DNA of 64,000 nt from positions 1-64,000 of the forward strand of contig CALSSN010000009.1 in assembly GCA_943789025.1 (NCBI GenBank). The letters run 5' to 3'. This DNA comes from an uncultured Verrucomicrobiales bacterium. GTDB lineage: Bacteria; Verrucomicrobiota; Verrucomicrobiia; Verrucomicrobiales; DEV007. The notes under the pieces were generated by a model. It was not told where the DNA came from. It saw nothing but the letters and a program-made list of their open reading frames with translations, and made no database searches. Shown piece by piece: positions 51,281 to 59,752 of this stretch (positions are counted from its first letter, which is position 1; each line of letters opens with the position of its first letter). The translations under genes and the position numbers were made by a program.

Positions 51281-52245
51281 TCTCGGCCCCGATTTTTGAT
51301 TTTTTCCTGCCCTTGATCAAGAATCGCCCTCTCTTCGGGAGTCAGGCTCTGGATGCCCTCAGCGTTGATTTTGTCGAGAATAGGATCGATTTCAGAACTG
51401 ATAAAGTCATGGGCGGCAGGGCTTTTTTTTGCAGGTCTCGAGCGCCTTCTGCGTTTCGATGCGGCTGCTGAGGTGATGGATTTCTCTTTTTTGCTGCGTG
51501 TCTCTCTGAGTTGATCAAGGGTTTTGAATGGCCCCCCATAGCCGAGTTTTCTCATGTAAAGATAACCGAGAAGTGCTCCTCCGAGGTGGGCGAAATGTGC
51601 GATGCCATGGACGAGGAAGCCAAAAGCCGCGGATCGGGTGTGGAACATCTTGAGCAGGAGATCCAGCGAGCCAGTAATCACCTCAAATCCTACCAGTCCA
51701 AGAGCCAGGTTTTTGACTGTCAGTGAAACGGGAATGACGAAAAAAAGCAGGGCAAAAATCCTTTCGCCCGGCATGAGCATGGCAAAAGCAACAAGGAGCG
51801 CGAAGCCCGCTCCGGAGGCGCCGCAGAGGTAAAATCCTTCGTCAACAAGAAGGCGAGACAGGGCGTGGAGCAGGGCTCCCGCCACCCCTCCGAGAAGGTA
51901 AATTGAGAGAAATGCTCCCCCTCCGAGAATGTTTTGGATCTGTTTGCCCGCCAGCCAGACAATGAACAGGTTCATGATCAGGTGCATGAGATTCACGTGT
52001 ACGAACTGGTGCGTGATCAGGGTCCAGATTTCAGGGCTGGCGAGGTGAGCTGCTGCAAAGCCCATCGCCGGTGCAGCTTTCCCGCCAACCAGCACCGGTT
52101 GGAAACCGAGCTGCAATTGTTGGAGGACGAAGATGGCGATGTTAACAAGCATCACCCACCCGAGGGGGGTCCTCGGAAGCCGGGGCATTCGCTTGACCGG
52201 GTCACGGTGGCGATTTGCACGCATGGGGTCGCGGTCACTGATCAT
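51277..52245 (-). CDS. Rhomboid-family intramembrane serine protease
   Basis: A 322-residue protein with a basic N-terminus and six to seven membrane helices. The rhomboid signatures are present: WTLITHQFVHVNLMHLIMNL on helix 2, the catalytic serine in CGASGAGFALL, and the catalytic histidine in IAHFAHLGGALLGYLY. A C-terminal cytoplasmic tail of about 90 residues is basic, then acidic. It cleaves membrane-embedded substrates. The ATGA overlap with the AsmA-like gene suggests coupled translation. Confidence 0.9.
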   Translation of the reverse strand: MISDRDPMRANRHRDPVKRMPRLPRTPLGWVMLVNIAIFVLQQLQLGFQPVLVGGKAAPAMGFAAAHLASPEIWTLITHQFVHVNLMHLIMNLFIVWLAGKQIQNILGGGAFLSIYLLGGVAGALLHALSRLLVDEGFYLCGASGAGFALLVAFAMLMPGERIFALLFFVIPVSLTVKNLALGLVGFEVITGSLDLLLKMFHTRSAAFGFLVHGIAHFAHLGGALLGYLYMRKLGYGGPFKTLDQLRETRSKKEKSITSAAASKRRRRSRPAKKSPAAHDFISSEIDPILDKINAEGIQSLTPEERAILDQGQEKIKNRGRE

Positions 52246-52406
52246 GGTGGAGGGAGGGTCAAAATATTGGGAAAGTTGTGGCTGACGGTGGTGGAGATCG
52301 CGCTCGTTTTACGAATCATACATTCGAGACGAATCACGAGCGGATATTTTCGATGGAGCTTGCGTTCCAGTCCCCAGGCTATTCTATTCTGTTTTCAGGA
52401 AAATCC

Positions 52407-53024
52407 ATGAAGTCTTCGAAAATTCTCTCTTTTGTTCTCGCTGTGCTTTTCAGTGCATCTGCGATCTTTTCTCAGGCCTCGGGAGCTGGGCCCGTGGCAG
52501 ACGGTCACCCTGCCGTGGTGATTGGCCTCAATTACGTCGATGAGGTTTCCAAAGGGCGCTACGAGGCCGCCGCAGAAAAAGTTAAGCCGAAGCATCTTGA
52601 CGCGCAGGTGAAAAAATATGCCAGGGCGGTTCGTAACACGCCGAGTGTGGATGCGGAGGATGCAATGCTGCGAAGGTTGGGGGTCAAGCGGCTGAGGGAA
52701 ATTGAGGCGATGGATGGCCCGGCATTCTACGTTGCTCACCAGCGGGCACTGGAGAGGGAACGAAGGATTACTCCGACAACGAGGAAGCGAATCGAGGAAT
52801 CTTTCCACTTTAAGCTGCTTGGTGCCGTGGAGGAAAACGACGATCTCGTCCACATCCTTGTCCGGACAAGCCATGAAACGCTCAATGCGATCATCAGTGA
52901 GTTGCTCATCGTCTCCATCGAGTCGGTGGCCGGAAACTGGTTGATTGCTCCCGAGCATCAGGAAATGAAGGTTCGGCCACTGATTACGGGCGAGCTTCCG
53001 GCTGAAATGGATGCTGCGGAGTAG
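52407..53024 (+). CDS. Secreted protein of unknown function
   Basis: From the ATG at 52407 the product is 205 residues. A signal peptide (MKSSKILSFVLAVLFSASAI) is followed by an alpha-rich mature part containing IGLNYVDEVSKGRYEAAAEK, EESFHFKLLGAVEENDDLVH and SIESVAGNWLIAPEHQEMKV. The fold suggests an NTF2/DUF-type lipoprotein-like domain, but I do not recognise the family. Frame open upstream to 52278; the signal peptide decides the start. Confidence 0.65.
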   Translation: MKSSKILSFVLAVLFSASAIFSQASGAGPVADGHPAVVIGLNYVDEVSKGRYEAAAEKVKPKHLDAQVKKYARAVRNTPSVDAEDAMLRRLGVKRLREIEAMDGPAFYVAHQRALERERRITPTTRKRIEESFHFKLLGAVEENDDLVHILVRTSHETLNAIISELLIVSIESVAGNWLIAPEHQEMKVRPLITGELPAEMDAAE

Positions 53025-53106
53025 CGCGCTTGAAAGATAGAACCGGCTGCCTTTTGCGCCCGTGGATCGCAGGCTTGTTGATTGATTTGGAAGGTTCGTT
53101 GCCTTT

Positions 53107-53634
53107 TCAGCCGGAAACGGCTTCTTCGAGGTAGTCAAGAATCCGCTGATCGTCCTCACCGGCGGCCCAGACGGCGCGGAGAAAATCAGCCGGGTGGATG
53201 TCATGACGACGAAGGAATGCACGGTCACCGCCACAGCAGTACATGATTTCCGGGTCAAGTTCCCCCCGGAGCTTGGCTCGGGCCTTTGCCAGGATCCTGG
53301 GGAGCCAGACGAAGCCTCCGAGTTCCAGGTCCCGCGCAGGGAGGTTCTCAGGCTTCAGTCGTTTTTCACTGCGGATCCCGCCCTGAACGACAGCGAAGTA
53401 GTCCCTGCGGACTGCCGCAACAAGAAGGGCGGTTTCCGGCGTCGGAATACTCTCGTCACAGTAGTCTTCGACAAAGTCAAAAAACTCTCTTGGCTGGCAG
53501 CCGATTTCTTTTAGAAAAGCCTGATTTGTCTCAGTGTAGTAGGTTCGCAGATCTGTGACACCGTCGGTATACTTCTTGCGGCAGTGATCAAACAGTTCAC
53601 GAAACTCTGTTTCCCAGGTGTAGCGTTTGCTCAT
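53107..53634 (-). CDS. DUF5069-family protein
   Basis: From the ATG at 53634 the product is 175 residues, about the family length. It matches DUF5069 proteins common in Verrucomicrobiota: LGGFVWLPRILAKARAKLRG, EIMYCCGGDRAFLRRHDIHPADFL and the closing DDQRILDYLEE. The function is unknown. No membrane segment or signal peptide. A terminator at 53776-53808 separates it from the AT-hook gene upstream. Confidence 0.8.
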   Translation of the reverse strand: MSKRYTWETEFRELFDHCRKKYTDGVTDLRTYYTETNQAFLKEIGCQPREFFDFVEDYCDESIPTPETALLVAAVRRDYFAVVQGGIRSEKRLKPENLPARDLELGGFVWLPRILAKARAKLRGELDPEIMYCCGGDRAFLRRHDIHPADFLRAVWAAGEDDQRILDYLEEAVSG

Positions 53635-53775
53635 ATCAAAAGATTTGGTAGGAAGAGAAACTCGAGAAGCGATTTCCCTGATTGCCAGCGAGAAAGCCAA
53701 AGAGGCACTCTTTCAATGCAAGAAGAAGCTGAAGTGCTCTCAAAGGTTTGCAAGGGACGAGAACCCTGGAAAAGA

Positions 53776-53808
53776 AAAGAGCTCCAGTCTGATAGACTGG
53801 AGCTCTTT
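53776..53808 (-). terminator. Rho-independent terminator of the AT-hook protein gene
   Basis: A perfect 15-bp stem with a 3-base loop (left arm starts AAAGAGCTCCAGTCT; right arm is its complement), followed on the minus strand by a T-rich stretch. It starts 20 bases after the stop of the minus-strand gene at 53828-54262. It may also act weakly in the plus direction. Confidence 0.9.
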
Positions 53809-53827
53809 CTCATGATGAGGGGGAGGG

Positions 53828-54262
53828 TTAGAGGCTCTTCTTGAGAGCATCATACTCGGCCTGAAGCGATTCGATCTGGCCGTGGAGTTCCCCTAAACGG
53901 GCCAGGGTCTTCCCGATATCTCCGCTGGAAACTCGGGCAGCTGCCTTACGTCCGGGCTTACGTCCGGGCTTACGTCCGGGCTTACGTCCGGGCTTACGTC
54001 CCTTCTTTTTGTCAGGTTTGTCCGATGATTTCATCCAGCGGGAGATGGATACGGCGGAAACTTTGTACTTTTTGGATGCCGTTTTCAGGCCTCCTCGTTT
54101 GTTTTTCTTGTTATAGCTTGCAATAAAGTCGAGGATCTCTTTTCGTTCTTCAGGGTTGTAGCGTTTCCCCTTGGTGGTGGGTGCTTTGCTTGCTGCTGGC
54201 TCTACTGGCTCTGCTGGCTCTGCTGATTCTACTGGTTGATTTTTTGGTTGTTCTTCGGACAT
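53828..54262 (-). CDS. AT-hook/H1-like DNA-binding protein with HTH segment
   Basis: From the ATG at 54262 the product is 144 residues. The N-terminus is Glu/Pro/Ala-rich and disordered. A helix-turn-helix-like segment follows (NPEERKEILDFIASYNKK and KTASKKYKVSAVSISRWMKS), resembling transposase or Psq-type DNA-binding helices. Then a basic tandem tract of GRKP units (AT-hook-like) and a C-terminal coiled coil (LARLGELHGQIESLQAEYDAL). The GRKP tract is encoded by a 12-bp minisatellite. It is a probable nucleoid-associated or gene-regulatory protein. A strong terminator follows. It is divergent from the adenylate-kinase-like gene across an AT-rich gap. Confidence 0.8.
   Translation of the reverse strand: MSEEQPKNQPVESAEPAEPVEPAASKAPTTKGKRYNPEERKEILDFIASYNKKNKRGGLKTASKKYKVSAVSISRWMKSSDKPDKKKGRKPGRKPGRKPGRKPGRKAAARVSSGDIGKTLARLGELHGQIESLQAEYDALKKSL
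53945..54001. repeat. 12-bp minisatellite encoding GRKP repeats
   Basis: Four perfect tandem copies of CTTACGTCCGGG plus a diverging fifth, read on the minus strand as Gly-Arg-Lys-Pro units. The copy number sets the number of AT-hook-like motifs in the protein. Confidence 0.92.
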
Positions 54263-54699
54263 CGTGCGTGTGCTTTCTTGCTGTTTCGAGGTGTTGCCTA
54301 ATTTGGGAATGCTACTTGAGAGCAAAAATAGAATCCCTGTAGGATACAGGAATACCTATCGAATTTTTAAGTTAAACACAGAATTACTCTCTGTCACATA
54401 TATATTTGCCGCTTTTCATCAAGTCGAAACAAGACGGGTGTCAGATAAGGTATCTGATGAAATTCAGAATCGTTGCCGCCACGTCAGAACGGGATTTTTT
54501 ACACAGTGTTTGTTTCAGGAGCATAAGTTTTTTCTGGCAATGCCGTGAAAGCATCTCTTTTTTTGAATTTTCGGGGAGTCGGTGCAGGGGATGACTTATT
54601 GAGAGGACTCATCCGTGGTGGCTATATATTTTATTGTCATTTGAGGAAGGTATTTACTTGCGTAACGGCCGTGATCTCACAGGGTTTTATGAGAGACCC
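54263..54699. other. AT-rich divergent intergenic region
   Basis: About 435 bases with markedly lower GC than the window, between the AT-hook gene (minus) and the adenylate-kinase-like gene (plus). It contains a perfect dyad TCAGATA-AGG-TATCTGA at 54441-54457 and several A/T runs. No tRNA or protein gene is recognised. It must carry promoters for both divergent genes. Confidence 0.55.
54441..54457. promoter_or_regulatory. Perfect 7-bp inverted repeat, candidate operator
   Basis: TCAGATA and its exact complement separated by AGG, in the centre of the divergent AT-rich gap. The small loop and lack of a T-run argue against a terminator. Operator function is inferred only from position. Confidence 0.4.
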
Positions 54700-55902
54700 A
54701 TGAGTAAAGTAAACAAGGACATCCCTGCGCAAACGGTGCACGATCTTGAGATCAAAGATGCCCGGCTGATTTTCAATGCAGTGTGGGATGATCTGGAGGA
54801 AGAGATCGGACACGAAAACCTGAGGTTCCCAAAGGAGATCATTCTTCTTGGTGGCGCGCCCGGTTCTGGAAAAGGAACCAATACCGGGTTCATCATGAAG
54901 GCGCGGGGCTTCACCTGCCCTCCGATTGTGGTGAGTTCTCTGCTGACGAGTCCTGAGGCCAAAGCGATTATCGACCGAGGCATGATGGTTGGAGATAAGG
55001 AGGTGGTCGGGATTCTCTTTCGGCGTATGCTGAATGAAGAGTTTCGGGATGGGGCTGTTCTGGATGGCTTCCCGAGGACGACAGTCCAGGTCGAGTGCAT
55101 GAAGCTTCTGGTGGACAAGCTGAAGACGTTGCATCGCGAGTTCCAGGGGACATCGTTGTCACGACATTTCCGGGCACCAGTCATTCATGTGATGGTGTTG
55201 TTTGTAGAAGAGAAAACCAGTATTGAGCGACAGCTTGCCCGCGGGCAGAAAATGATCGCAACCAATGAGAAGCTGGCGGCTACTGGCATAGGCGAGCACT
55301 GTGAGATTCGGAAGACCGATTTGGACCCTGAGGCTGCACGCAAACGGTATCAGGTCTTTAAAGAAAAGACCTGGGACGCACTCAAGTCACTCAAGGAACT
55401 GTTTTTTTATCACTTCATCAATGCCGAGGGAAGCTTTGTTGAGGTTGAACAGAACATTCTGGCCGAGCTCAGGTATCAGAGTACGCTGGAACTGGAAGCG
55501 GAGACTTTCGATACGCTGCGGGATATTCCTCTGGCCAGTGAAATTATTCTTCACGCGCGGCAGGAGTTGGTAAAGCGTCTCGATGGCTACGTTGCCAATG
55601 AATACACTCTTTTCAGGGACGTCTGTGGGATCATTTGTAATAAATTCATGCCTATCGTGAAACATCATGCGATCTCAGGAGAGGCGGTGATTAACACGGA
55701 GGCGCCAATCTTTAGAAACCCGCAGGCGATGGCGATGCTGATCGATGTCTTTTCGGAGCGCGGTTACCGAGCTGTAGTCAATAAGCACATGGATAAAGTT
55801 CCAGCGCGAGTGGATCTTTCGACAGGTGAAATTGAATACCATCGCCAGAGTGTTTATACGGTCCGAGTCAGCTTTCGTGGGTCGGAGATCCGGCGCGGCT
55901 AA
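54700..55902 (+). CDS. Adenylate-kinase-like protein with long C-terminal extension
   Basis: From the ATG at 54700 (GAGAGA just upstream) the product is 400 residues; TTG codons at 54634 and 54658 are alternatives. The nucleotide-binding domain has P-loop ILLGGAPGSGKGTNTGF, the lid-side GAVLDGFPRTTVQVE and a FVEEKTSIERQLARGQ helix, as in adenylate kinase. True adenylate kinase is about 215 residues. Here about 190 more residues follow the kinase-like part, with no motif I recognise (NEYTLFRDVCGIICNKFMP, FSERGYRAVVNKHMDKVP). The function may be nucleotide sensing or a dedicated phosphotransfer. The usual adk location beside secY or map is not seen. Confidence 0.8.
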   Translation: MSKVNKDIPAQTVHDLEIKDARLIFNAVWDDLEEEIGHENLRFPKEIILLGGAPGSGKGTNTGFIMKARGFTCPPIVVSSLLTSPEAKAIIDRGMMVGDKEVVGILFRRMLNEEFRDGAVLDGFPRTTVQVECMKLLVDKLKTLHREFQGTSLSRHFRAPVIHVMVLFVEEKTSIERQLARGQKMIATNEKLAATGIGEHCEIRKTDLDPEAARKRYQVFKEKTWDALKSLKELFFYHFINAEGSFVEVEQNILAELRYQSTLELEAETFDTLRDIPLASEIILHARQELVKRLDGYVANEYTLFRDVCGIICNKFMPIVKHHAISGEAVINTEAPIFRNPQAMAMLIDVFSERGYRAVVNKHMDKVPARVDLSTGEIEYHRQSVYTVRVSFRGSEIRRG

Positions 55903-56043
55903 GTGGAAAGCTGCTGCTGCACAGTGGCCACAGTGGCGATGCGGAACAGGATCAGGAAGTAAATCTGCAAAGAGTTTTCGAAAGAAAAGATAGTGGTTCG
56001 GAGCGGCGCTTGAGGGGCGACCGACTTTGCGGCGTCGGGTTTT

Positions 56044-56307
56044 TCACTTCCACCAGTGGGCGTCTTTCTCCCACGGTGCTCTCTCACTCTGATTCTCTGT
56101 GATCTGCTTTTCCGAAGCTTTGGGCCGGGGGAAGGGGTCAGTGAGCTCGGCGTGCCATGTCCGTGGTCTTTTGGAGCGGCGGTAAAGAATGAAACCCGAG
56201 GCAAAGAAACAGCCGAACAGAAAGAAGATGAGAGCCACCATGACCAGGGCCGAGGCATCTGCTGCAGGGGAAATTGATAAATCCTGAGAGAGTGGTTTCG
56301 GAATCAT
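56044..56307 (-). CDS. Small membrane protein of unknown function
   Basis: An 87-residue protein with one transmembrane helix (ALVMVALIFFLFGCFFASGFIL) followed by a positive RRSKRPR stop-transfer signal and a hydrophilic tail ending WEKDAHWWK. The tryptophan/lysine end and clean membrane topology support coding, but I know no family. Confidence 0.5.
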   Translation of the reverse strand: MIPKPLSQDLSISPAADASALVMVALIFFLFGCFFASGFILYRRSKRPRTWHAELTDPFPRPKASEKQITENQSERAPWEKDAHWWK

Positions 56308-56419
56308 TCGATGGAGGACTTTTAAAATGACATGGGAGTTCGCGGGATGCCCGTCTTTTCATGGCAAAGGGTATGAAAAAGAGTGCAGGAGGTGATCGAG
56401 AGCTCAAGGTCGAGTGTGT

Positions 56420-56886
56420 TTACTTCTCCTCGATGACCAGGCGCATTGGGATCATTTCGGAAAATTTGAATCCGTGTTTGAAGAACTGTTGGGAGGCGCA
56501 CTGATCTTGTCGGTCAGGAGTGTGATGCGGAGGAAGCCTTTCTCTTTTGCGAATTTTCACGTGATTCATGAGTAGGCTTCCGTATCCTTGGCGGCGGTGG
56601 TCGGGGTGGATGTAGACGTCTTCCATGTTGATGACGAATCCGCCCATGGCGGTGCTGATGGTGAAGAGCAGGTTGACCATTCCGACCATTGTATGATCGT
56701 TTTTGACCACAAAAATTCTTCCCCGGTTTGGTTGCTCGAGGATCAGGCGAAGTCCTTGTTCCTGGCGTTTCCGGTTGGCTTGAAGTCCGCTTCCTCGTTC
56801 ATGAGGTTCATCACGAAAGTGACCAGGGTGTCCAGTTCTTCGAGGGTTGCCGGTTCCACGCGGGCTTCGTCACTGATACTGCTGAT
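56420..56886 (-). CDS. GNAT-family N-acetyltransferase, frameshifted
   Basis: Joining three frames gives a GNAT protein of about 155 residues: ISDEARVEPATLEELDTLVT, then GLRLILEQPNRGRIFVVKN, MVGMVNLLFTISTAMGG, and the acetyl-CoA-binding VYIHPDHRRQGYGSLLMNHV. The end is FFKHGFKFSEMIPMRL. Frame changes are needed near 56780, 56540 and 56500. The start codon is unclear. Either consensus errors or a decaying gene; the intact motif favours errors. Substrate unknown. Confidence 0.6.
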
Positions 56887-57104
56887 TCTGCATGGAAAGA
56901 TTTATACCATAGGTAGCAGAGCGGTTCGTAAGTTTGCGTGTGTGTGCTGGGCTCGGAAGTAATGCCCGGCTGCACCCTTGATCGTGGTAGCAAACCCCAA
57001 TTGCCTGGGTGTCCTGGCAGGCGCCGTGCGCGGCTACCGTTTTCAGGATGGCTGGAATACTTGCCCTTTGAGAGAACAGGAGTAATCTGCGGTGCTCGCT
57101 GGAG

Positions 57105-57186
57105 GCCGACGTGGCGGAATTGGTAGACGCGACGGATTCAAAATCCGTTTTCCTCGGAAGTGTGGGTTCGAGTCCCACCGTCGGTA
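57105..57186 (+). tRNA. tRNA-Leu (anticodon CAA)
   Basis: A full cloverleaf. The acceptor stem GCCGACG pairs with CGTCGGT. The D-arm region GGCGGAATTGGTAGACGCG is normal for class II. The anticodon stem ACGGA/TCCGT has loop TTCAAAA, giving anticodon CAA. A long variable arm typical of leucine (TTTCCTCGGAAGT) and a T-arm with GGTTCGAGTCC follow, with discriminator A at 57186. CCA is not encoded. Confidence 0.96.
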
Positions 57187-57231
57187 TTTTCTTCGATGTT
57201 TCTCGGGAAATGAAGGATTTTGCGTAGATTG

Positions 57232-57258
57232 GTTGTTGTTGTTGTTGTTGTTGTTGTT
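57232..57258. repeat. (GTT)9 trinucleotide repeat in the modA leader
   Basis: Nine perfect GTT units, about 20 bases before the modA ATG and just before its ribosome-binding site. An upstream in-frame start would translate it as poly-Val. Unit gain or loss changes leader length but not frame. Confidence 0.9.
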
Positions 57259-57279
57259 GGCGGTCTGCAAGGTTGTTCG

Positions 57280-58092
57280 ATGCTGCACTTTAAACGTATT
57301 CTGGTTTTGTTTCTTGTGGTCCTCGGGGTCGCTGTTGCGGGGCTTTGGCAGCGTCAAATTTCTCGGGACGACGGAGGCGCTGTGCTGCTTTACTGCGCCG
57401 CTGGTCTTCAGGCGCCAATCACCGAAGCAGTGGCGGCATTCAAGGAATCGAGCGGGGAACGCGTGGAGTTGCGTTTTGGCGGGTCGGGAAGCCTGGCGGC
57501 ACAGCTGGAGCTGGCCGGTGGGGACCTCTACCTTCCGGCAGACAGTAGCTATCTTGATTCTTTCGAGGCACGGGGGATGCTCTCCTCACGCCTCTCTCTG
57601 TGCAATCTTTCCGCAGGAATTGCCGTGGCTCATGGAAATCCTGCGCAGATTTTCACTGTCGAAGACCTCTCCCGCCAAGGGCTCCGGATTGCGCTTTGCA
57701 ATCAGTCAGCTGCCATAGGCCTGCACCTCGAAAAACATCTTGGTAGTGACCCCCGATGGCGGATGGCTGTTTCCTCTGCGGTGGTGTCTATGGGGACCGT
57801 GACCGAGGTGGCTCAGGCGGTGGCCTTAGGTGTGGTGGATGCGGGGATCGTCTGGGATGCCGTGGCTGATCAGTTTCAGGAGATCGATTTTGTTGCCCTC
57901 GATGATGAGGCGCTGCTGCCCACTGCGCAGGCTGTGATCGGCGTCCTTGCCGCATCAAAAAACCATGAGCAGGCACATCGATTTGCTGCCTTTCTTAACA
58001 ATTCGGAGGGAGGAGGAAGGATTTTTCGGGAAGCTGGTTACAGAACAATTCCCACGCTGGACAAGAACGTGGGTAGGGTGGGAATACCATGA
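57280..58092 (+). CDS. modA: Molybdate/tungstate ABC transporter substrate-binding protein
   Basis: A 270-residue protein from the ATG at 57280, which has AAGG seven bases upstream. A membrane/signal anchor (RILVLFLVVLGVAVAGLW) precedes the ModA-type mature domain: LLYCAAGLQAPITEAVAAFK, the oxyanion-binding LRFGGSGSLAAQLELAG, and DAGIVWDAVAD. ModA captures molybdate or tungstate in the periplasm. The anchor is an uncleaved-looking helix without a lipobox cysteine after this start. A frame open to 57220 would add a (Val)n stretch and GLQGCS, which could be a lipobox. Translation couples to modB by ATGA. Confidence 0.88.
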   Translation: MLHFKRILVLFLVVLGVAVAGLWQRQISRDDGGAVLLYCAAGLQAPITEAVAAFKESSGERVELRFGGSGSLAAQLELAGGDLYLPADSSYLDSFEARGMLSSRLSLCNLSAGIAVAHGNPAQIFTVEDLSRQGLRIALCNQSAAIGLHLEKHLGSDPRWRMAVSSAVVSMGTVTEVAQAVALGVVDAGIVWDAVADQFQEIDFVALDDEALLPTAQAVIGVLAASKNHEQAHRFAAFLNNSEGGGRIFREAGYRTIPTLDKNVGRVGIP

Positions 58093-58950
58093 AGGAGACA
58101 CCTGTCGACAATGCCTATCGCGTGCCTTCTGACCTGCCTTTTTTTGCCGGGGGTTGGTCTGATGGCTGGCGGGTATGTCTGTCTGATTCTGGGTATGTTG
58201 CTGGCTGGCCTTGGATTTGTCAGTTGGCAGGATGCTGTGGATCTGTTTGGGAAGCCCGAGTTGCGTTCCGCCCTTGGCTTGACCTTTTTGACCTGCACGA
58301 TCAGTTCGCTGATGAGTATCCTGGTGGCGGTTCCAGCCGCTTTTCTCCTCTCGAGGGGGAGGTTCCGCGGCAAAAGTGCTCTGGATACGGTTCTGGACAT
58401 TCCGGTGATCCTGCCGCCATTAGTTGTAGGCTTGAGTCTGCTGATTCTTTTTAATCATCTTTCTCTGGGAGAGAAGAGTATCGATGGCTGGTTGGTTCAC
58501 GTGTTTGGAGAAGGGGCCAGAGTCACATTCAGTCCGGTGGCAGTCGTCGTTGCGCAGTTCACGGTCTGCTGTGCCCTGGCCATTCGGGTCATCCGTTCGA
58601 CGATGGATGAAATCCCGAAACGCCAGGAGGAGGTCGCAATGAGCCTCGGATGCAGTCGAGGTCAGGCTTTTTTTCGGGTGCTGCTTCCGCAGGCGTGGAG
58701 AGGCTTGCTCGGGGCATGGGCGATCGCCTGGGCACGGGCACTGGGGGAGTTTGGGCCGATTCTGGTTTTTGCTGGCGTAACCCGTGGTCGTACCGAAGTG
58801 CTTTCAACGGCTATTTTTCTGGAGATGAATCTCGGGAACTTGCGGGGTGCTGTGGTCATCTCTTTGGTTTTGATTGCGATTGCTCTGGTCGTTCTGGCGG
58901 GGGTGCGCTGGTTGGGGCGGGGCTGGGAACGTGAAGAGGTACTTTTTTAA
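58089..58950 (+). CDS. modB: Molybdate ABC transporter permease
   Basis: An inner-membrane permease of about 285 residues with the binding-protein-dependent transport signature. The EAA-type loop is LGCSRGQAFFRVLLPQAWRG, followed by ARALGEFGPILVFAG and TEVLSTAIFLEM, characteristic of ModB/CysW. Translation probably starts at the ATG at 58089 that overlaps the modA stop. That requires removing one T from TTTTTTT at 58139-58145, giving SDLPFLPGVGLMAGG. An unshifted alternative start is 58111. The stop overlaps the modC start (TAATG). Confidence 0.88.
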
Positions 58951-59639
58951 TGGAACTCGTTCTCAAGCAGGTGGGTTTGTCTTCGCAGGGATTTCGGATC
59001 GAGGGGATTTCCCTGACGCTTTCTCGGGGAAGTTGTGGCGTCTTGATGGGAGCAACCGGAGAGGGGAAATCGTCATTGATCGAGGCGATCTGTGGCCTGC
59101 GAAAGATTGATTCAGGAAAAATTTTTCTGAACGGCAGGAATCTGGCACGAGTGGTTCCGGGAGAACGTGGGATCGGACTGGTTCCTCAGGATGCCGTCCT
59201 CTTTCCGCACCTCACGGTGCGTGAGCAATTGGGCTTCTCGTCCAGATTGCGTGGGCTTCGGGGTGCGGAGCTTGAATCGCGGTGTCGCGAAGTCGCTGAG
59301 GCGCTTCAGATTGATCACCTTCTCGGACGCAGGTCGATCAGGCTCAGTGGCGGAGAGGCGAAGCGGGTGGCGCTGGGAAGAGCTCTGGCTGGAGAGCCGG
59401 TTCTTCTATGTCTGGATGAGCCTTTTGCCGGCCTGGACGCTGCTACCCGGGGCGTCGTGGAAGAGGTGGTCGCTGCCCACAGGACGCGAACGGAGTCGAC
59501 CGTGTTGCTGGTGACCCATGATCGGGGCGAGGCAAGGAGGCTCGGGGACAAGGCCTGGAGTCTTTCCGAGGGAAGGCTCTCCCGGATAAACCCCGGTATG
59601 CTCGGAGAGGAAGGAGACACAAAAGACACCGCCGAATAG
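58950..59639 (+). CDS. modC: Molybdate ABC transporter ATP-binding protein
   Basis: A 229-residue ABC ATPase. The Walker A is the unusual GATGEGKSSLIEAI, the Q-loop is GLVPQDAVLFPHLTV, the signature is RLSGGEAKRVALGRAL, and Walker B is LLCLDEPFAGLD with switch His in VTHDR. It lacks the C-terminal Mop domain of E. coli ModC, so molybdate feedback by that route is not available. Third gene of a tightly packed modABC operon. Confidence 0.88.
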   Translation: MELVLKQVGLSSQGFRIEGISLTLSRGSCGVLMGATGEGKSSLIEAICGLRKIDSGKIFLNGRNLARVVPGERGIGLVPQDAVLFPHLTVREQLGFSSRLRGLRGAELESRCREVAEALQIDHLLGRRSIRLSGGEAKRVALGRALAGEPVLLCLDEPFAGLDAATRGVVEEVVAAHRTRTESTVLLVTHDRGEARRLGDKAWSLSEGRLSRINPGMLGEEGDTKDTAE

Positions 59640-59752
59640 AAAAGCAGGTGCCACATTTCAGGACGGAGAAATTGCCAAAAACTCCGCCCGCTTGGGACGG
59701 ATTCTTTTGGAAAATCAGGAGGTGATTGAGTGATTGGGCGATTGAGTGCGGG

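Noticed and set aside
57187-57279. Poly-valine N-terminus of modA starting at 57220
   Set aside because: The better ribosome-binding site and the signal anchor favour the ATG at 57280; kept only as an alternative.
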